Source of the DNA: Temnothorax longispinosus
Lineage: Eukaryota; Arthropoda; Insecta; Hymenoptera; Formicidae
NCBI RefSeq assembly: GCF_030848805.1
Contig: NC_092364.1
Span: forward strand, 11,867,650-11,931,649
Direction of reading: 5' to 3'
Length of the DNA: 64,000 bases
Within the stretch, counting starts at the first letter, position 1. Each line of letters begins with the position of its first letter. This document shows positions 11,431 through 22,533 of this stretch, piece after piece. The translations under genes were made by a program, and so were the position numbers. The notes below the pieces were generated by a model. That model had not been told where the DNA came from. It searched no databases and saw only the letters and a program-made list of their open reading frames with translations.

Positions 11431-11817
11431 TTAGATATCATTGGATATTTCATCTATTATAATAAGACTAACATCTTTAAGATCTGCTCGTAAAACTTTC
11501 AAAACGTGATCAGATAATAGTGTATACTTAGGAAACTGATCACCATGTTCAACAGGTAACTGCCATTGCCTGTGATTTGTTAAAGCATCGATATTAAACG
11601 CCGCTATACCAGTAGGTGCTGTTACAGCAGTATCTTTGTGGAGATTTTGTTTTATCCAGCATTTAATTGTTTTAATTAAGAAACTTTTACCAGTACCTCC
11701 TTCTCCGCTAACGTATAATAGTAATTGTTTAAATTGTTCGTCATCCGGCGATATCTTTACGGCGTTGATGACTCTGTCAAATATTCTTCTTTGATCTGCG
11801 TTCAGATTTGAAATCAT
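11431..11817 (-). pseudogene. Helitron Pif1-like helicase, N-terminal part with Walker A
   Basis: LNADQRRIFDRVINAV opens the Pif1-like core, followed by Walker A GEGGTGKSFLIKTI, TGIAAFNIDALTNHRQWQLP (motif Ia region) and the Walker B box LIIIDEIS. The frame breaks just after Walker B. The order and spacing match Helitron helicases, and the reading continues at 11389 after a frame change. Confidence 0.8.
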
Positions 11818-11840
11818 TTCAGATACATTGATTTCCTGAT

Positions 11841-12674
11841 TTAATTTGTCACTAAGATCTTAAAATCTTGCATCACTTCACCAGCCTCAATATTTTGAAC
11901 ACCTATTGGATTATCGGGATCATCTTGAGACTCATGCTGTTTTTCCAAATTATCTAAATATTGTTCAACTAATTGCTTCGCAGTTTCAAATGCTTTTTGC
12001 ACTTCCTCTAATTTTTCATGATATTGCAATGCTTCCGTAAGATATAACTTTTCCTTGTGAAATGCTTCTGTATATGTATCACATCCGTCTTTAAGATCTT
12101 CTATTTTCCGCCACGGTTTAAACATGAGCAGTAATGAAAAGAAATAATTTTCCGGCTGCGTATTGACATTATATTTATAGTGATTAATAAGACACTCACG
12201 CTGTCGCCGTTTTAGATAATAACCATTCTCCATCGTGTAGTATTCAATATTTTTACCTCGTGGTTTATTTTTCAAAATATCATACCACTGTACAAACTCA
12301 TATAAAAACATAGATTCCAATTCTTTCGGTCTCCGTGGATAATGTTCATCTATTATAGATGGACAAAATATATTTGTAGAATCTCCGTCAAGAGCTTCAA
12401 TTTCCTTATAAATTTTAACTTTTCTACGTCGTATCTGATTAACATCTAACCATTTTATAGTCGTTTTTGAATCAGTCCCCCATAAAGGAATACCACACAT
12501 TCCATCACAAGCTTCAAGAGATCCACATTCCCTATTACTCGTGGCTCGCAAAGTAAAATTCCAAAGTTCTTGACGCAATGATTTCTTTGTCTTATTTTTA
12601 CTATCAAGGACAGCATCAGATATTTCACATTTTCCTGGTTTATTTACGTACTTAGTAATATACCAAGTAAGCAA
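11841..12674 (-). pseudogene. Helitron Rep C-terminal part with Tyr motif
   Basis: The frame begins with LTWYITKYVNKPGKCE. The two tyrosines three residues apart are the catalytic pair of the Rep nuclease, which cuts and joins DNA ends by covalent attachment. The following SNRECGSLEACD, TTIKWLDVNQIRRRK and RRPKELESMFLYEF are typical of the Rep-to-helicase linker in animal Helitrons. It is separated from the preceding Rep part by a one-base frame change at about 12690-12700, where the shifted frame reads directly into the Tyr region. Confidence 0.8.
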
Positions 12675-12688
12675 CGTGGATGTTTCAC

Positions 12689-13540
12689 TTACGTATTGTA
12701 TATCGACATTTCCTTTAATACCGTAAGAAAAACAGGATGATAATCATTTATATTGATCTCATCATGTTTTCGAGGAACATGATAAAGCCTACTTCTATGT
12801 TTCAATCGTTTCCTACCTGCTATCGAACTTATGACATCTTTCAAAATCAACGTTTCCGTGACAGGACGAGGAAACCCGAAACGACACACACGAATCGTTT
12901 TGCGTCCTACTTTTTTAGAACGAAGACAATAATCGTTATGTTTGTGTCGTTGATGCGTATTGACTCGCCTGTATAACAATGGTGAAATATTTGGATCTGG
13001 CATTTCACAAGTTATGTGTTGCAAAATAAATTGAGAAATTTCTTCAACAGAAGATTTCCCGATAATTAGCGCACCTTTAATCCAAATTAATAAATAAAAA
13101 TGTTGTATACCTCTACCTTGGTATTCTCGTCGCCAGAAATAATGCGCCACTTTTCCGATCGGATTATCTTTGGAACAAATAAAATCAAGGAACGCTTTGA
13201 ATTTGTTATCAAGAAACCTTGACGTTGACACGGGATCCTTAGCAACGAGTACACTAATGGGCGTCGAATCGTCAGGCCATCCATTTACTTCACGAAGATA
13301 TGCAGCTAAGTCAGGCATCAGCCATTCAGCAGGACTCCATGTTACGAACCATGTCGCAGGTCCGTATTCTTGCGTCATACATCTTAAATTACTCCTCGGT
13401 ATACGCCAGTATTGTTCCGTATTTCTTATAGTGGCGAATATTGTACTCAAGTCAGATTCTAATACATCTGTCTGTAGTGCTTCTAAATATTCTGAAGCTA
13501 GTATAACGCTTAGTTGTACATAGTTTGCTATAAATACCAC
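12689..13540 (-). pseudogene. Helitron Rep central part with damaged HUH motif
   Basis: This 283-residue frame includes ESDLSTIFATIRNTEQYWRI, YGPATWFVTWSPAEW and the HUH region GRGIQHFYLLIWIKGA. The expected pattern is His-hydrophobic-His. Here the second His is Tyr (TAT in place of CAT around 13103), which should abolish metal binding. CEMPDPN and the Arg/Lys/His-rich HKHNDYCLRSKK segment follow. It overlaps the upstream frame by about 90 bases at a frame change near 13545. Confidence 0.8.
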
Positions 13541-15119
13541 GATTTATTTGACGAAAAGTGTACAGATTATACAGAAAAAATACGAATTGTATATTTAATC
13601 TGAATTGTGGATGTTTGGACATCAAACAACATTTATCAAATTCATGGTCGTGAAGTTTAACCCGTCTAGCTTGGTGTCGTCCATCAATACCAAGAGGAAA
13701 TAAATCTGGAAAACACAATAGATCTAAAGATCTCTCACGATTGTCCAAGGGCAAATCGGCTATTTTTAACATTTGATATAAGGCGGTATCAGTTTTACAT
13801 AATTTTTTTTCATATAAAGGATAAATAGTATATTGCTCGTAATCGTAATAATCATTACTTTCGTCAAGAACCTGAGTTAACATTGCCTTACGCTCATTAT
13901 TTAAAGTAGCGTCTACGTTGTTTTCTTGCGTTGGACTTTTTGGGCTCGATTCGCGTTCGTCATCCAAATTAGATTCAGTAGCATTTTCTGTCTCCTGTAC
14001 TTCAAAATCTGGATCGATTAATAATGACGTTTGTAAAGAAAACTCCTTACAAGTATTTGGCAATACAATATGAGAATATAAAGGATTGTGTTCTTTTAAC
14101 CACACTAAGGCGTCAAAAACCTTGTTAACGTCTACCATGTCTTCCCAAATCATTTTTGATTTTGTCGGAATACCTCTAACACGTACAAAGTACAGTTCGT
14201 GATTGATATTAATTGGATCAGTATCAGGACATATTTTGTTCAATGTTTCTTGTAAAGGTAACGGCAAATGAAACGTTCTACCTTTTACTTTTTGTACCAT
14301 CTGTCTGTGAGGCAATTTCTTGTTACTAACAGGTTTCATTGTAACGACAGTTTGAAAAGCTTTAGCTCTTTGTATGAGAATTTTTTCAAACTGGTTAAGA
14401 CATGATATTACTTCAGGTGGATCATGTACAATACGATCATTTAAAACGCAATACGCAGGCATTAATCCGTCACGGAATTTTTTTTCACAGTAATGACATA
14501 TGTATTGCGGAGTAATATTATGTTTTTCTAAATGCGCCATTAAATCTCTCCAAATTGGAATATTTATTCGTGCTTTAAGCTTATTAAATTCAGAGACACT
14601 TCTTCTATATAAAAGTCTCTTACATGATGCACAAACATATCGAGGTGTGTCCATGGAGCGTTTAGTAAAAGCCTTAAATGCGTTTTTAAAGCGAGACATG
14701 ATTTCATCTTCACTCAAAGTAGTACGATTCTGCTGATGTTTGTACATATATGCTTTTTGTTGTGCCGAAATTATAATTTCGTTTAACGTGTCTAAATCAA
14801 CAAAAGTTAAAGCCTTCTCCAGATTTAACATTTTGTCGTATAAACTTGTCATTTGATAAATTAAACGTTTAATATATCTCACCATTGGAAAATGAGGTGA
14901 TAATAATAAAACAGGAAGAAATAGAGCTTTGCAAAGAGTTGCATCAATGTAACAGGCATGTGTGTGACCCTTTCTATTAGAATTCTTTATCGTACATATA
15001 TGAATATCTGTTAACAATTGTGGTATTTTCTTTAAAGTGCAAGCAAATATCGTTTTGAGAAATTTTTTATAACGATCGATTAGAATCTTCATCAACGGAT
15101 CATCATAAATTTTACACAA
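13452..15119 (-). pseudogene. Helitron Rep N-terminal region
   Basis: A 555-residue frame that makes sense to about 13550. It has two Cys-pair units (YVCASCKRLLYRRSV and YICHYCEKKF), which look like zinc-binding sites, then GRTFHLPLPLQETLNKICP, LCFPDLFPLGIDGRH and CCLMSKHPQFRLNIQFVFF, a set characteristic of Helitron-like N-terminal regions. The tail past about 13550 is out of frame, and the true continuation is the frame of 12689-13540. A stop at about 15133 and a frame change near 15190 separate it from the ULP-bearing ORF upstream. Confidence 0.75.
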
Positions 15120-15196
15120 AGCATTGCATAACTATGATTTTTTGACTCGTGCTTGTTGCAAAGGTAATATATTCGTAGTTTTACCTTTCTCGTTAA

Positions 15197-17287
15197 TTAC
15201 CAACAGTTGTGATGAAAAATGTTATGATATGTGTCGATAAAATAATTTTCGGATGAAGCTGTATGTCCCGATGTGCCACATAATGCACGTATTTTATCGT
15301 TATTTATAGAGCATTCAGCGGCAAGAGTCAAACACACGTCTGATTTCTTTTTAAGTGAAGCTAATATTTTAGAGATCTTGCTGACAAAACTGTCTCGAAT
15401 ACGCATACACCAACGTAAGATTCTTTCGGCTTCTAATCGTCTTTCAGTAGGATTTTTAATATTAAGTTTGTTTTCAATGTCTTCAATTGCCACAGGAATA
15501 AGAAATTGTATGTAATTTCGTGACCAAAACTTTGCATATTTTCTAGTAATATTTTTGGCAATATCGTGATTTTTGTTTGCAGGTACGTATTTAGAATTTT
15601 TTCTCTCATAATATCGCTTATTATAAAGCCACTTACAATCCAAATATTTTCTTTGTCTATCTCGTTTTTGCTGAGAATGTAGAAGATAATATTTTCTTTG
15701 TCTATTTCGTTTTTGCTGAGAATGTAGAAGATAATATTTTCTTTGTCTATCTCGTTTTTGCTGAGAATGTAGAAGATAATATTTTCTTTGTCTATTTCGT
15801 TTTTGCTGAGAATGTAGAAGATAATATTTTCTTTGTCTATCTCGTTTTTGCTGAGAATGTAGAAGATAATATTTTCTTTGTCTATCTTGTTCTTGCTGAG
15901 AATGTAGAAGATAATATTTTCTTTGTCTATCTCGTTTTTGCTGAGAATGTAGAAGATAATATTTTCTTTGTCTATCTCGTCCTTGTTGAGAATGTATAAG
16001 ATATTTTCGCTTATTAAGGCGATTATTTGCTAAGTTGTCTTTATACTGACGTCGTCTTTGAGCACGATTGTCTTCTGAATTCTGATATCGACTCCGTTTT
16101 TTAGCACAATCATTTTCTAACGAATCTTGTTCCTCTCGACAACGTTTCTCAGCACGATTAATTTTAGTATTATTAACACAATTGTTTTCTGAATTCTGAT
16201 ATCGACGCCGTTTTTTAGCACGATCATTTTCTGACGAGTCCTGTTCCTCTCGACAACGTTTCTCAGCGCAATTATTTCCAGTATTACTAATGTTTTCACA
16301 GGAATCTTTCTGAGATAAATGTCTATTTCTACGTAGAGCAGTCGCTTTAGCTTCTCTATCTCTTATTACCGTTAATGGAAGCACTGTCTGAGCATCACTT
16401 TGTGGATCTTGAGGAAAATGTTCAATTGTATTCGATTCGAAAATCTTCAACAAATGTGAACGCATTACTCTATGATCATATCTAACTTCGTCAGGTTTAA
16501 TATTAAACAATAATGAAATCGCAAAAGCTATAGCAAAAACTCCGCAATCATTACAGTTTGGTTGATATTGTACAGTAGGAAATTCGACAGGATTATTTTC
16601 AAAGTCGTACGTTGGAAATAATTCTCTCAAAAATATCTCGTGATGTTCGTGCAATTCTTGTTTATTTTGTGAATCATAGATATATATTTTTGTTGTATCG
16701 TAATAACTACATACCCAATGTCCATTTCTATCTCTAAGTTTTGGATCTCCACAATTGAACGGAACTGACGAACTGTGCAATATTTGTATATGTTTTCTAT
16801 CTTCTGGTATACGTTGAATAAATTGAGGCAATTGGATTCGCCATGTTCCGACAGGTTCATAATCTGAACAACTTCGCAAAAGTGTATGGAAATGATCCAT
16901 ATGAGCGTCCGTAATCCATTTGCCTCGAATAATTATATTTTTTTCTTTACGTTTTAAAATTACTTTCTTTTTTAAATTCTGTTTGGATCGCTTTATAATA
17001 GCGCAATTGTTTAAATCCTGCTGCTCTGCACGAAATTCTGTAGCATAATTACTTTCAAAATTACTAATGTTTTCACAGGAATCTTTCTGAGATAAATGTC
17101 TATTTATACGTAGAGCAGTCGCTTTAGCTTCTCTATCTCTTATTACTGCTAATGGAAGCACTGTCTGAGCATCACTTTGTGGATCTTGAGGAAAATGTTC
17201 AATTGTATTCGATTCGAAAATCTTCAACAAATGTGAACGCATTACTCTATGATCATATCTAACTTCGTCAGGTTTAATATTAAACAA
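15197..17287 (-). pseudogene. ULP1-type protease module plus 15-residue repeats
   Basis: A 696-residue frame. The first 60 residues are the end of protease module 2. Module 3 follows at about residues 125-290, with His190 (NGHWVC), Asp205 (IYDS), Gln242 (YQPN) and Cys248 (NDCGVFA), a complete C48/ULP1 triad with the oxyanion Gln. Then come Lys/Arg/Asn-rich spacers and eight copies of a 15-residue repeat, HSQQKRDRQRKYYLL. A conserved-looking tail (LEAERILRWCMRIRDSFVSKI) leads toward the Rep N-terminal region. C48 enzymes cleave SUMO-like or polyprotein substrates; which applies here is unknown. The frame starts just after a nonsense codon at 17339, so it is not an independent gene. Confidence 0.75.
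15650..16005 (-). repeat. 45-bp in-frame tandem array, eight copies
   Basis: Period exactly 45 bp (15 codons), unit HSQQKRDRQRKYYLL on the minus strand. Copies differ at single positions (KRD, KRN, EQD, GRD). It lies between the protease modules and the Rep N-terminal region and is predicted to be a basic, helical, charged linker. Confidence 0.9.
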
Positions 17288-17338
17288 TAATGAAATCGCA
17301 AAAACTATAGCAAAAACTCCGCAATCATTACAGTTTGA

Positions 17339-18568
17339 TTAATATTGTACAGTAGAAAATTCGACAGGATTATTCTCAAAGTCGTACGTTGGAAATAATT
17401 CTCTCAAGAATATCTCGTGATGTTCGTGCAATTCTTGTTTATTTTGTGAATCATAGATATATATTTTTGTTGTATCGTAATAACTACATACCCAATGTCC
17501 GTTTCTATCTCTAAGTTTTGGATCTCCACAATTGAACGGAACTGACGAACTGTGCAATATTTGTATATGTTTTCTATCTTCTGATATACGTTGAATAAAT
17601 TGAGGCAATTGGATTCGCCATGTTCCGACAGGTTCATAATCTGAACAACTTCGCAAAAGTGTATGGAAATGATCCATATGAGCGTCCGTAATCCATTTGC
17701 CTCGAATAATTATATTTTTTTCTTTACGTTTTAAAATTACTTTCTTTTTTAAATTCTGTTTGGATCGCTTTATAATAGCGCGATTGTTTAAATCCTGCTG
17801 CTCTGCACGAGATTTTGTAGCATAATTAGTTTCAGAATGTGTCTTTGCACTTTTAGCAATTGCTTCAGTTTCTGTCGCTTTTATTATCGCTAATGGAAGT
17901 ACTCTTTGAGAAATAGCACATTGTGAATCTTGAGCACGATTATTTGGTAAATTCTGTTTGCATCGTTGCTGCTTTGTAGCGCGATTTTCTAAATTCTGTT
18001 TCTCTGCACGACGTTTTATAGCATAATTACTTTTAAAATGTCTTTTTATACGTACAGCAGTCGCTTTAGCCTCTCTAGCTCTTATCACTGCTAATGGAAG
18101 TACCTTTTGAGGATTAGCACATTGCAAATCCTGAGGAAAATGTTGAATAACATTATTTTCCAAAATTTGTATTAAATGTGAACGCATAAACTTATGTTCA
18201 TACTTTACTTTGTCAGGTTTAATATTGAATAACAATGAAGTAGCAAAAGCTATAGCAAAAACACCACAATCGCTACTGTTCGGTTGACGTTGCACAGTAG
18301 GAAATTTGACGGGATGTTTTTTAAAGTCATGTGCTGGAAATAATTTTTCCAAGAATCGCTCATGATCTTTACACAATGTTTTATTATGTAAGGAATCATA
18401 TACAAATATATTTTTTGTATCATAATAACAACACACCCAATGTGACGAACTACACAATATTTGAATGTGTTTTTTATCTTGTGATACAGGTTGAATCATA
18501 TTAGGCAATTGTATTCCGACAGGTCTATAATCTGAACAACTTTGTAAAAGTCTATAGAAATGATCCAA
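17339..18568 (-). pseudogene. ULP1-type (C48) protease modules 1 and 2
   Basis: A 409-residue frame. Module 1 has His43 (SSHWVC), Asp58 (VYDS), Gln95 (RQPN) and Cys101 (SDCGVFAIAFA), a complete ULP1 triad. A basic spacer follows (residues about 160-270), then module 2 with NGHWVC and IYDS. Module 2 is cut by TAA at 17339, at the oxyanion Gln codon (CAA in module 3), and its NDCGVFA box lies just beyond. Modules 2 and 3 are near-identical at 777-bp spacing. The probable true start is ATG near 18661 (MSLKTQNILNYFK), with a one-base frame change near 18620. Confidence 0.75.
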
Positions 18569-18712
18569 ATGTACGTCCGTAAGCCATTCGCTTTGGGTAA
18601 TTATATCTTTGTCCGCAAACTTTAAAATAATTTAAAATATTTTGAGTCTTTAGAGACATTGTATAAAATAGGCGCACAACAGATTTCTTAAACCGCTAAG
18701 CAATTAATTTTT

Positions 18713-19330
18713 ATAGGCGCAGAGCAGCCGATTTTCACAGAACAGCCGATGTTTGTAGGCGCAGAGCAGCCGATTTTTATGGGCGCAAAGCAGCCGATTT
18801 TTAAAGGCGCAAAGCAGCCGACTTTTAAAGGCGCAGAGCAGCCGATTTTTATGGGCGCAGGGGCAGCCAACTTTTAAAGGCGCAAAGCAGCCGATGTTAG
18901 TAGGCGCAGAGCAGCCGATTATTATAGGCGCAAAGCAGCCGACTTTTAAAGGCGCAAAGCAGCCGATGTTTGTAGGCGCAGAGCAGCCGATGTTTGTAGG
19001 CGCAGAGCAGCCGATTTTTATAGGCGCAAAGCAGCCGATTTTTATCAGCGCAAAGCACCCGACCTTTAAAGGCGCAAAGCAGCCGATGTTTGTAGGCGCA
19101 GAGCAGCCGATGTTTGTAGGCGCAGAGCAGCCGATGTTTGTAGGCGCAGAGCAGCCGATTTTTATAGGCGCAAAGCAGCCGATTTTTATCAGCGCAAAGC
19201 AGCCGACTTTTAAAGGCGCAAAGCAGCCGATGTTTGTAGGCGCAGAGCAGCCGATGTTTGTAGGCGCAGAGCAGCCGATTTTTATAGGCGCAAAGCAGCC
19301 GACTTTTAAGGGCGCAGAGCAGCCAACTTT
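18713..19330. repeat. 24-bp minisatellite, about 26 copies
   Basis: The unit is of the form GGCGCAGAGCAGCCGATTTT plus four bases. Variants differ mainly in GAGCAG/AAGCAG and in the four to six bases after CCGA (TGTTTGTA, TTTTTATA, CTTTTAAA). The variants recur in blocks, giving a higher-order pattern. As 24 is a multiple of three, both strands stay open: GAEQPMFV-type repeats on plus, SAPTNIGC-type on minus. I treat both ORFs as consequences of the repeat. It lies just upstream of the Helitron-like coding block. Confidence 0.9.
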
Positions 19331-19362
19331 TAAAAAAAGGGGAAAAAATAAAAAGGGGAAAA

Positions 19363-19369
19363 AAGAGGG

Positions 19370-19401
<32 letters not shown>

Positions 19402-19422
19402 AGAGAGAGAAAGAGACAGACA

Positions 19423-19456
<34 letters not shown>
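19363..19456. repeat. (GA)n purine tract
   Basis: GA-rich microsatellite with minor interruptions, directly beside the minisatellite. Confidence 0.9.
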
Positions 19457-19459
<3 letters not shown>

Positions 19460-20072
19460 CTGTAGAAAATAAAAGGCAATCTAAAACAAATAGAAATAAT
19501 ATAACATTAAACTCCTTACATCATTTTTAAATAAAAATTTGATTGATAATGGAGACAAAAAGGTAGTTACATTAAAATTTTTTAATATTATTTTAATTTT
19601 AATACAAGAATAATAATTACAGAATAAAGTTACTTTAAAAACGTTTGATAACTATTTAAATCAATAAATATGTTATATCTTCAGTTAACCTTTCATTGAT
19701 ATTAATAACATATATTTCTTTTAATATGTATGTAATAAAAAGTTTGCTTTTTTAATTATACCAGATGTCAAATAATAAGCACACCATTTATCGTAAACAG
19801 GTAGAGCTGGTTAAATACACGAATCAATGTGTCTTATCTGCGCGATTTGATGAGAAGGAATAGTCCACCTTTTACATTGCTGCGCGCGCGATAAAATATA
19901 TTCGGAGGAGCGCTTTATAATAAACAACTGCTATGCAGAAATGTAACTCATATATATCTCTCAATGCCTCACCATGCACCTAAGCAACGTAAACGTTAGG
20001 TTACTCCTTGTCGAATCATATGGACACAGTGTAATTCGCCTATCCTTATTAATAAATTTCTCATTAATATAT
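19457..20072. other. AT-rich non-coding stretch
   Basis: No ORF or RNA gene recognised. It ends at the ATAT target site of the Gypsy element. Confidence 0.7.
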
Positions 20073-20562
20073 TGTTAGCCGGGTATCGGCTAAGGGGATC
20101 GAGTTCCGGCTCGCGAGCGAGAAAGGAGTGAATCAACACGTCCGATTTCCAATTTATATCTTTATTGAATAAATGGGCTTGTTCTACACGAGTTGTCTCT
20201 TCTTGTTGAGTTCCCGCCTTGCGGTTTGTTTTCAGGAAATCGTAGGTGTTTCGACGCGACTGCTAGCTGTTCTTCGACCGACTGCCCGGCATGCCAATTC
20301 GGCGGTCTTTTATAGTCTTGCGACCGAGTCTTGTTGCTAACTCGGGACTTCCGAGTTATAGCGCGGAATTCTCGTTGCCGACGCCTCGCGATGGCCTTCG
20401 CGTCAGCGATTTCGGTCGCTCCGGAATCCGCGCTCCGGGTTCCGGTGTCGACTTGCATCGGATGATCGCTCGTCCGATGCAATCGTCAGGAGTTTCGGCG
20501 GAAGTCATATTCGACTTCTGTCGCTACCTATCGAATTACCTAATCGTTGCGCGCTCGCAACA
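20073..20562 (-). repeat. Gypsy 3' LTR
   Basis: On the minus strand it begins TGTTGCGAGCGCGC and ends GGCTAACA. It is preceded on the minus strand by a purine tract GCGGGGGGAGGGA (plus-strand 20563-20577), the polypurine tract. Confidence 0.95.
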
Positions 20563-20693
20563 TCCCTCCCCCCGCGGAAAAAGAAAAACGTAGTTTTTCG
20601 TTTATTTATGTGCGTTTTTCTTTCCCTTGAGGGGTTACAATCTAAGTTTTTTATATTTCTTACGTTATTGTTGGTATTACAAAAAAAAATTTT

Positions 20694-21175
20694 TTAGTGG
20701 TCCCTTTTTCTCTTTATTACATAAATGGCTATGATTATGATGTTTATTATTATTACAATTATGGTCGTGGAGCCTATAGGGTATATAATATGTTTATTCG
20801 CAAATATGCTTGGTTGGTTATTTTCCACTTCTTTTTTTTTATCTCTTCTAGACTCATACTTAATTTTACTAATTCTGTCGGGTCTTTGATTATCTGTTCT
20901 AAATGTATTTCTTTATCAGAATCTACTTTATTGTTTATTGTTATGCTTTTTTCTACTGAGCCTGTTGCATTAAACTCTGGTAAATATATTTTTACGTTTT
21001 TATTATATACTCGGTTTTGCGTCTCTAAATACATATCCGGTGTGTTTAGTTTGCAACTGTCGCGTAATGTAATTTTTCCGGTTCTTTCTATTTTTACTTT
21101 ATTTTCTGGTAAATCTTTACATTGAATTATTATATCGGTTGTTTTTGGAGTGGAAAATAACCATGTCTGCGATTC
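20694..21175 (-). pseudogene. Env-like C-terminal remnant
   Basis: The minus-strand reading between the disrupted integrase and the 3' LTR gives an extracellular-type segment with scattered Cys (IIIQCKDLP, DSCKLN). After a frame change near 20780, a run of Ile/Val (IIVIIINIIIIAIYVI) is followed by a short basic tail (KRKRDH) and a stop at 20694. Position and layout fit the membrane-anchored end of an errantivirus-type envelope protein. Most of the protein is missing, and the remnant is frameshifted and non-functional. Confidence 0.5.
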
Positions 21176-22533
21176 AGGCTCTGCAACCTGGGCTCGAGGA
21201 ACTCGATCCCCTTAGCCGATACCCGGCTAACAATTTGGTCTTTTGTTATACCTTTCCAATCGTGTTGCAATCGGATTCGGTCTAAAGTGCGTGTGACTCC
21301 TTGGTGCCCTCCGATAGGCGAGTCGTGATACTCGTATAGTATCTGTTTCTTTTCCTCCTCCGAGTATTCTCGGGGCGCATCTTCTTCTTCTTGCTGTATC
21401 GTATGCACAGCTGACGCCTCTGTTATCGGGTTACGGCTCAATGCGTCGGCGTTTAGGTTGCTCTTCCCTGCCTTGTGTATGATTTCGTAATCATACTCCT
21501 CTAATTTAAGCCTCCATCTAATTAATCTTGAACCGGGGTCGGTAACATTGAATAACCAGATCAATGGTTTGTGATCGGTTATTATTTTAAATCTAACGCC
21601 ATAAAGATAGGGGCGAAAATGCTTGACTGCCCACACGATGGCTAGCAGTTCTTTCTCCGTCGTATTATAATTCTGTTCCGCTTTGCATAATACGCGGCTG
21701 GCGTATGCTATCGGTCGGTCTTGGCCGACTACTCCCTGTGAGAGGATAGCTCCTATAGCGAAATTTGACGCGTCTGTCGTCACGATAAATTCCTTATTAA
21801 AGTCGGGATAATTTAACACCGGCGCGGTTGTTAATTTTTCCTTTAATAATTCAAACGCGTTTTGCTGCTCTATTGACCAAATAAATTTTTCCCCTTTCCT
21901 AGTGAGCTTGGTCAGTGGCTTGGCTAGTTTCGAAAAATTTTCGATGAATTTTCGGTAGTACCCGGCTAGGCCTATGAACGACTGAATGTCTTTCAGTTTT
22001 TTAGGAGTCGGAAACTCCTTGACAGCTATTAATTTCGACGGGTCCGGCGAGATTCCTTTTTCCGAAATCACGTGACCCAGGTACACGACTTCTTTACGTA
22101 GAAATGCACATTTGCTCGGTTTCAACTTTAAGTTGTATTTTCGAAGCCTGAGTAGCACGTCTATTATTCTTCTGATATGTTCCGTTAGCGTCGCCCCGTA
22201 TATGACGATGTCGTCGATATACACGAAACATCTCAGCCCTAGCAGGCCGGCCAGCACCGCGTACATTAGCCGCTGAAATGCTGCCGGTGCGTTTTTCAGA
22301 CCAAAAGGCATGCGATTAAATTCAAAGTGCCCATCCGGAGTGGAGAAGGCTGTTTTGCTTTTGTGGTCTTTATGCATGGGGATTTGGTGATACCCCGAAG
22401 CCAAATCTAAAACGGTAAAGTATTTCGCGTTACCTAATTGGTCTAAAATGTCGGTTATGTTCGGCATGGGGAAGGAATCTCCCATGGTGAGATCATTCAT
22501 TTTCCGAAAATCAATAACCACGCGAAATTGCAC
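21130..22533 (-). pseudogene. Gypsy reverse transcriptase / RNase H with truncated integrase
   Basis: From the N terminus: FRVVIDFRKMND and the RT palm motif CFVYIDDIVIYG, then LGHVISEKGISPDPSK, then RNase H with FIVTTDASNFAIGAILSQG and NTTEKELLAIVWAVKHFRPYL. The integrase zinc-finger start HDSPIGGHQGVTRTLDRI is present, but homology ends at GITKDQI. The remaining 45 residues come from an antisense LTR-end fragment (21197-21231) and env-side sequence. All integrase catalytic residues are absent. The RT N-terminal segment lies in the neighbouring frame. Confidence 0.9.

Larger units (their letters stand above)
9401..18661 (-). mobile_element. Decayed Helitron-like element with ULP1 and USP domains
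   Basis: Reading on the minus strand from 18661 to 9401, the order is: three C48 (ULP1-type) protease modules, a Lys/Arg/Gln-rich tandem repeat, a long Helitron N-terminal region, a Rep with the second-tyrosine motif, a Pif1-type helicase and a C19 (USP-type) protease domain. The sections follow one another with only nonsense codons or small frame changes between them. The ancestral product was therefore probably one very large polyprotein or a tight series of ORFs. Terminal structures were not identified, so the limits are those of the coding block. The copy is inactive, as shown by many frame breaks and a changed HUH motif. Confidence 0.75.

Noticed and set aside
15650..16005. Regular 45-bp repeat resembling a CRISPR array
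   Set aside because: Eukaryotic context, in-frame coding repeat, no unique spacers.
18713..19330. Regular 24-bp repeat resembling a CRISPR array or a secreted repeat protein
   Set aside because: Contiguous minisatellite without spacers; both strands open because the period is a multiple of three.
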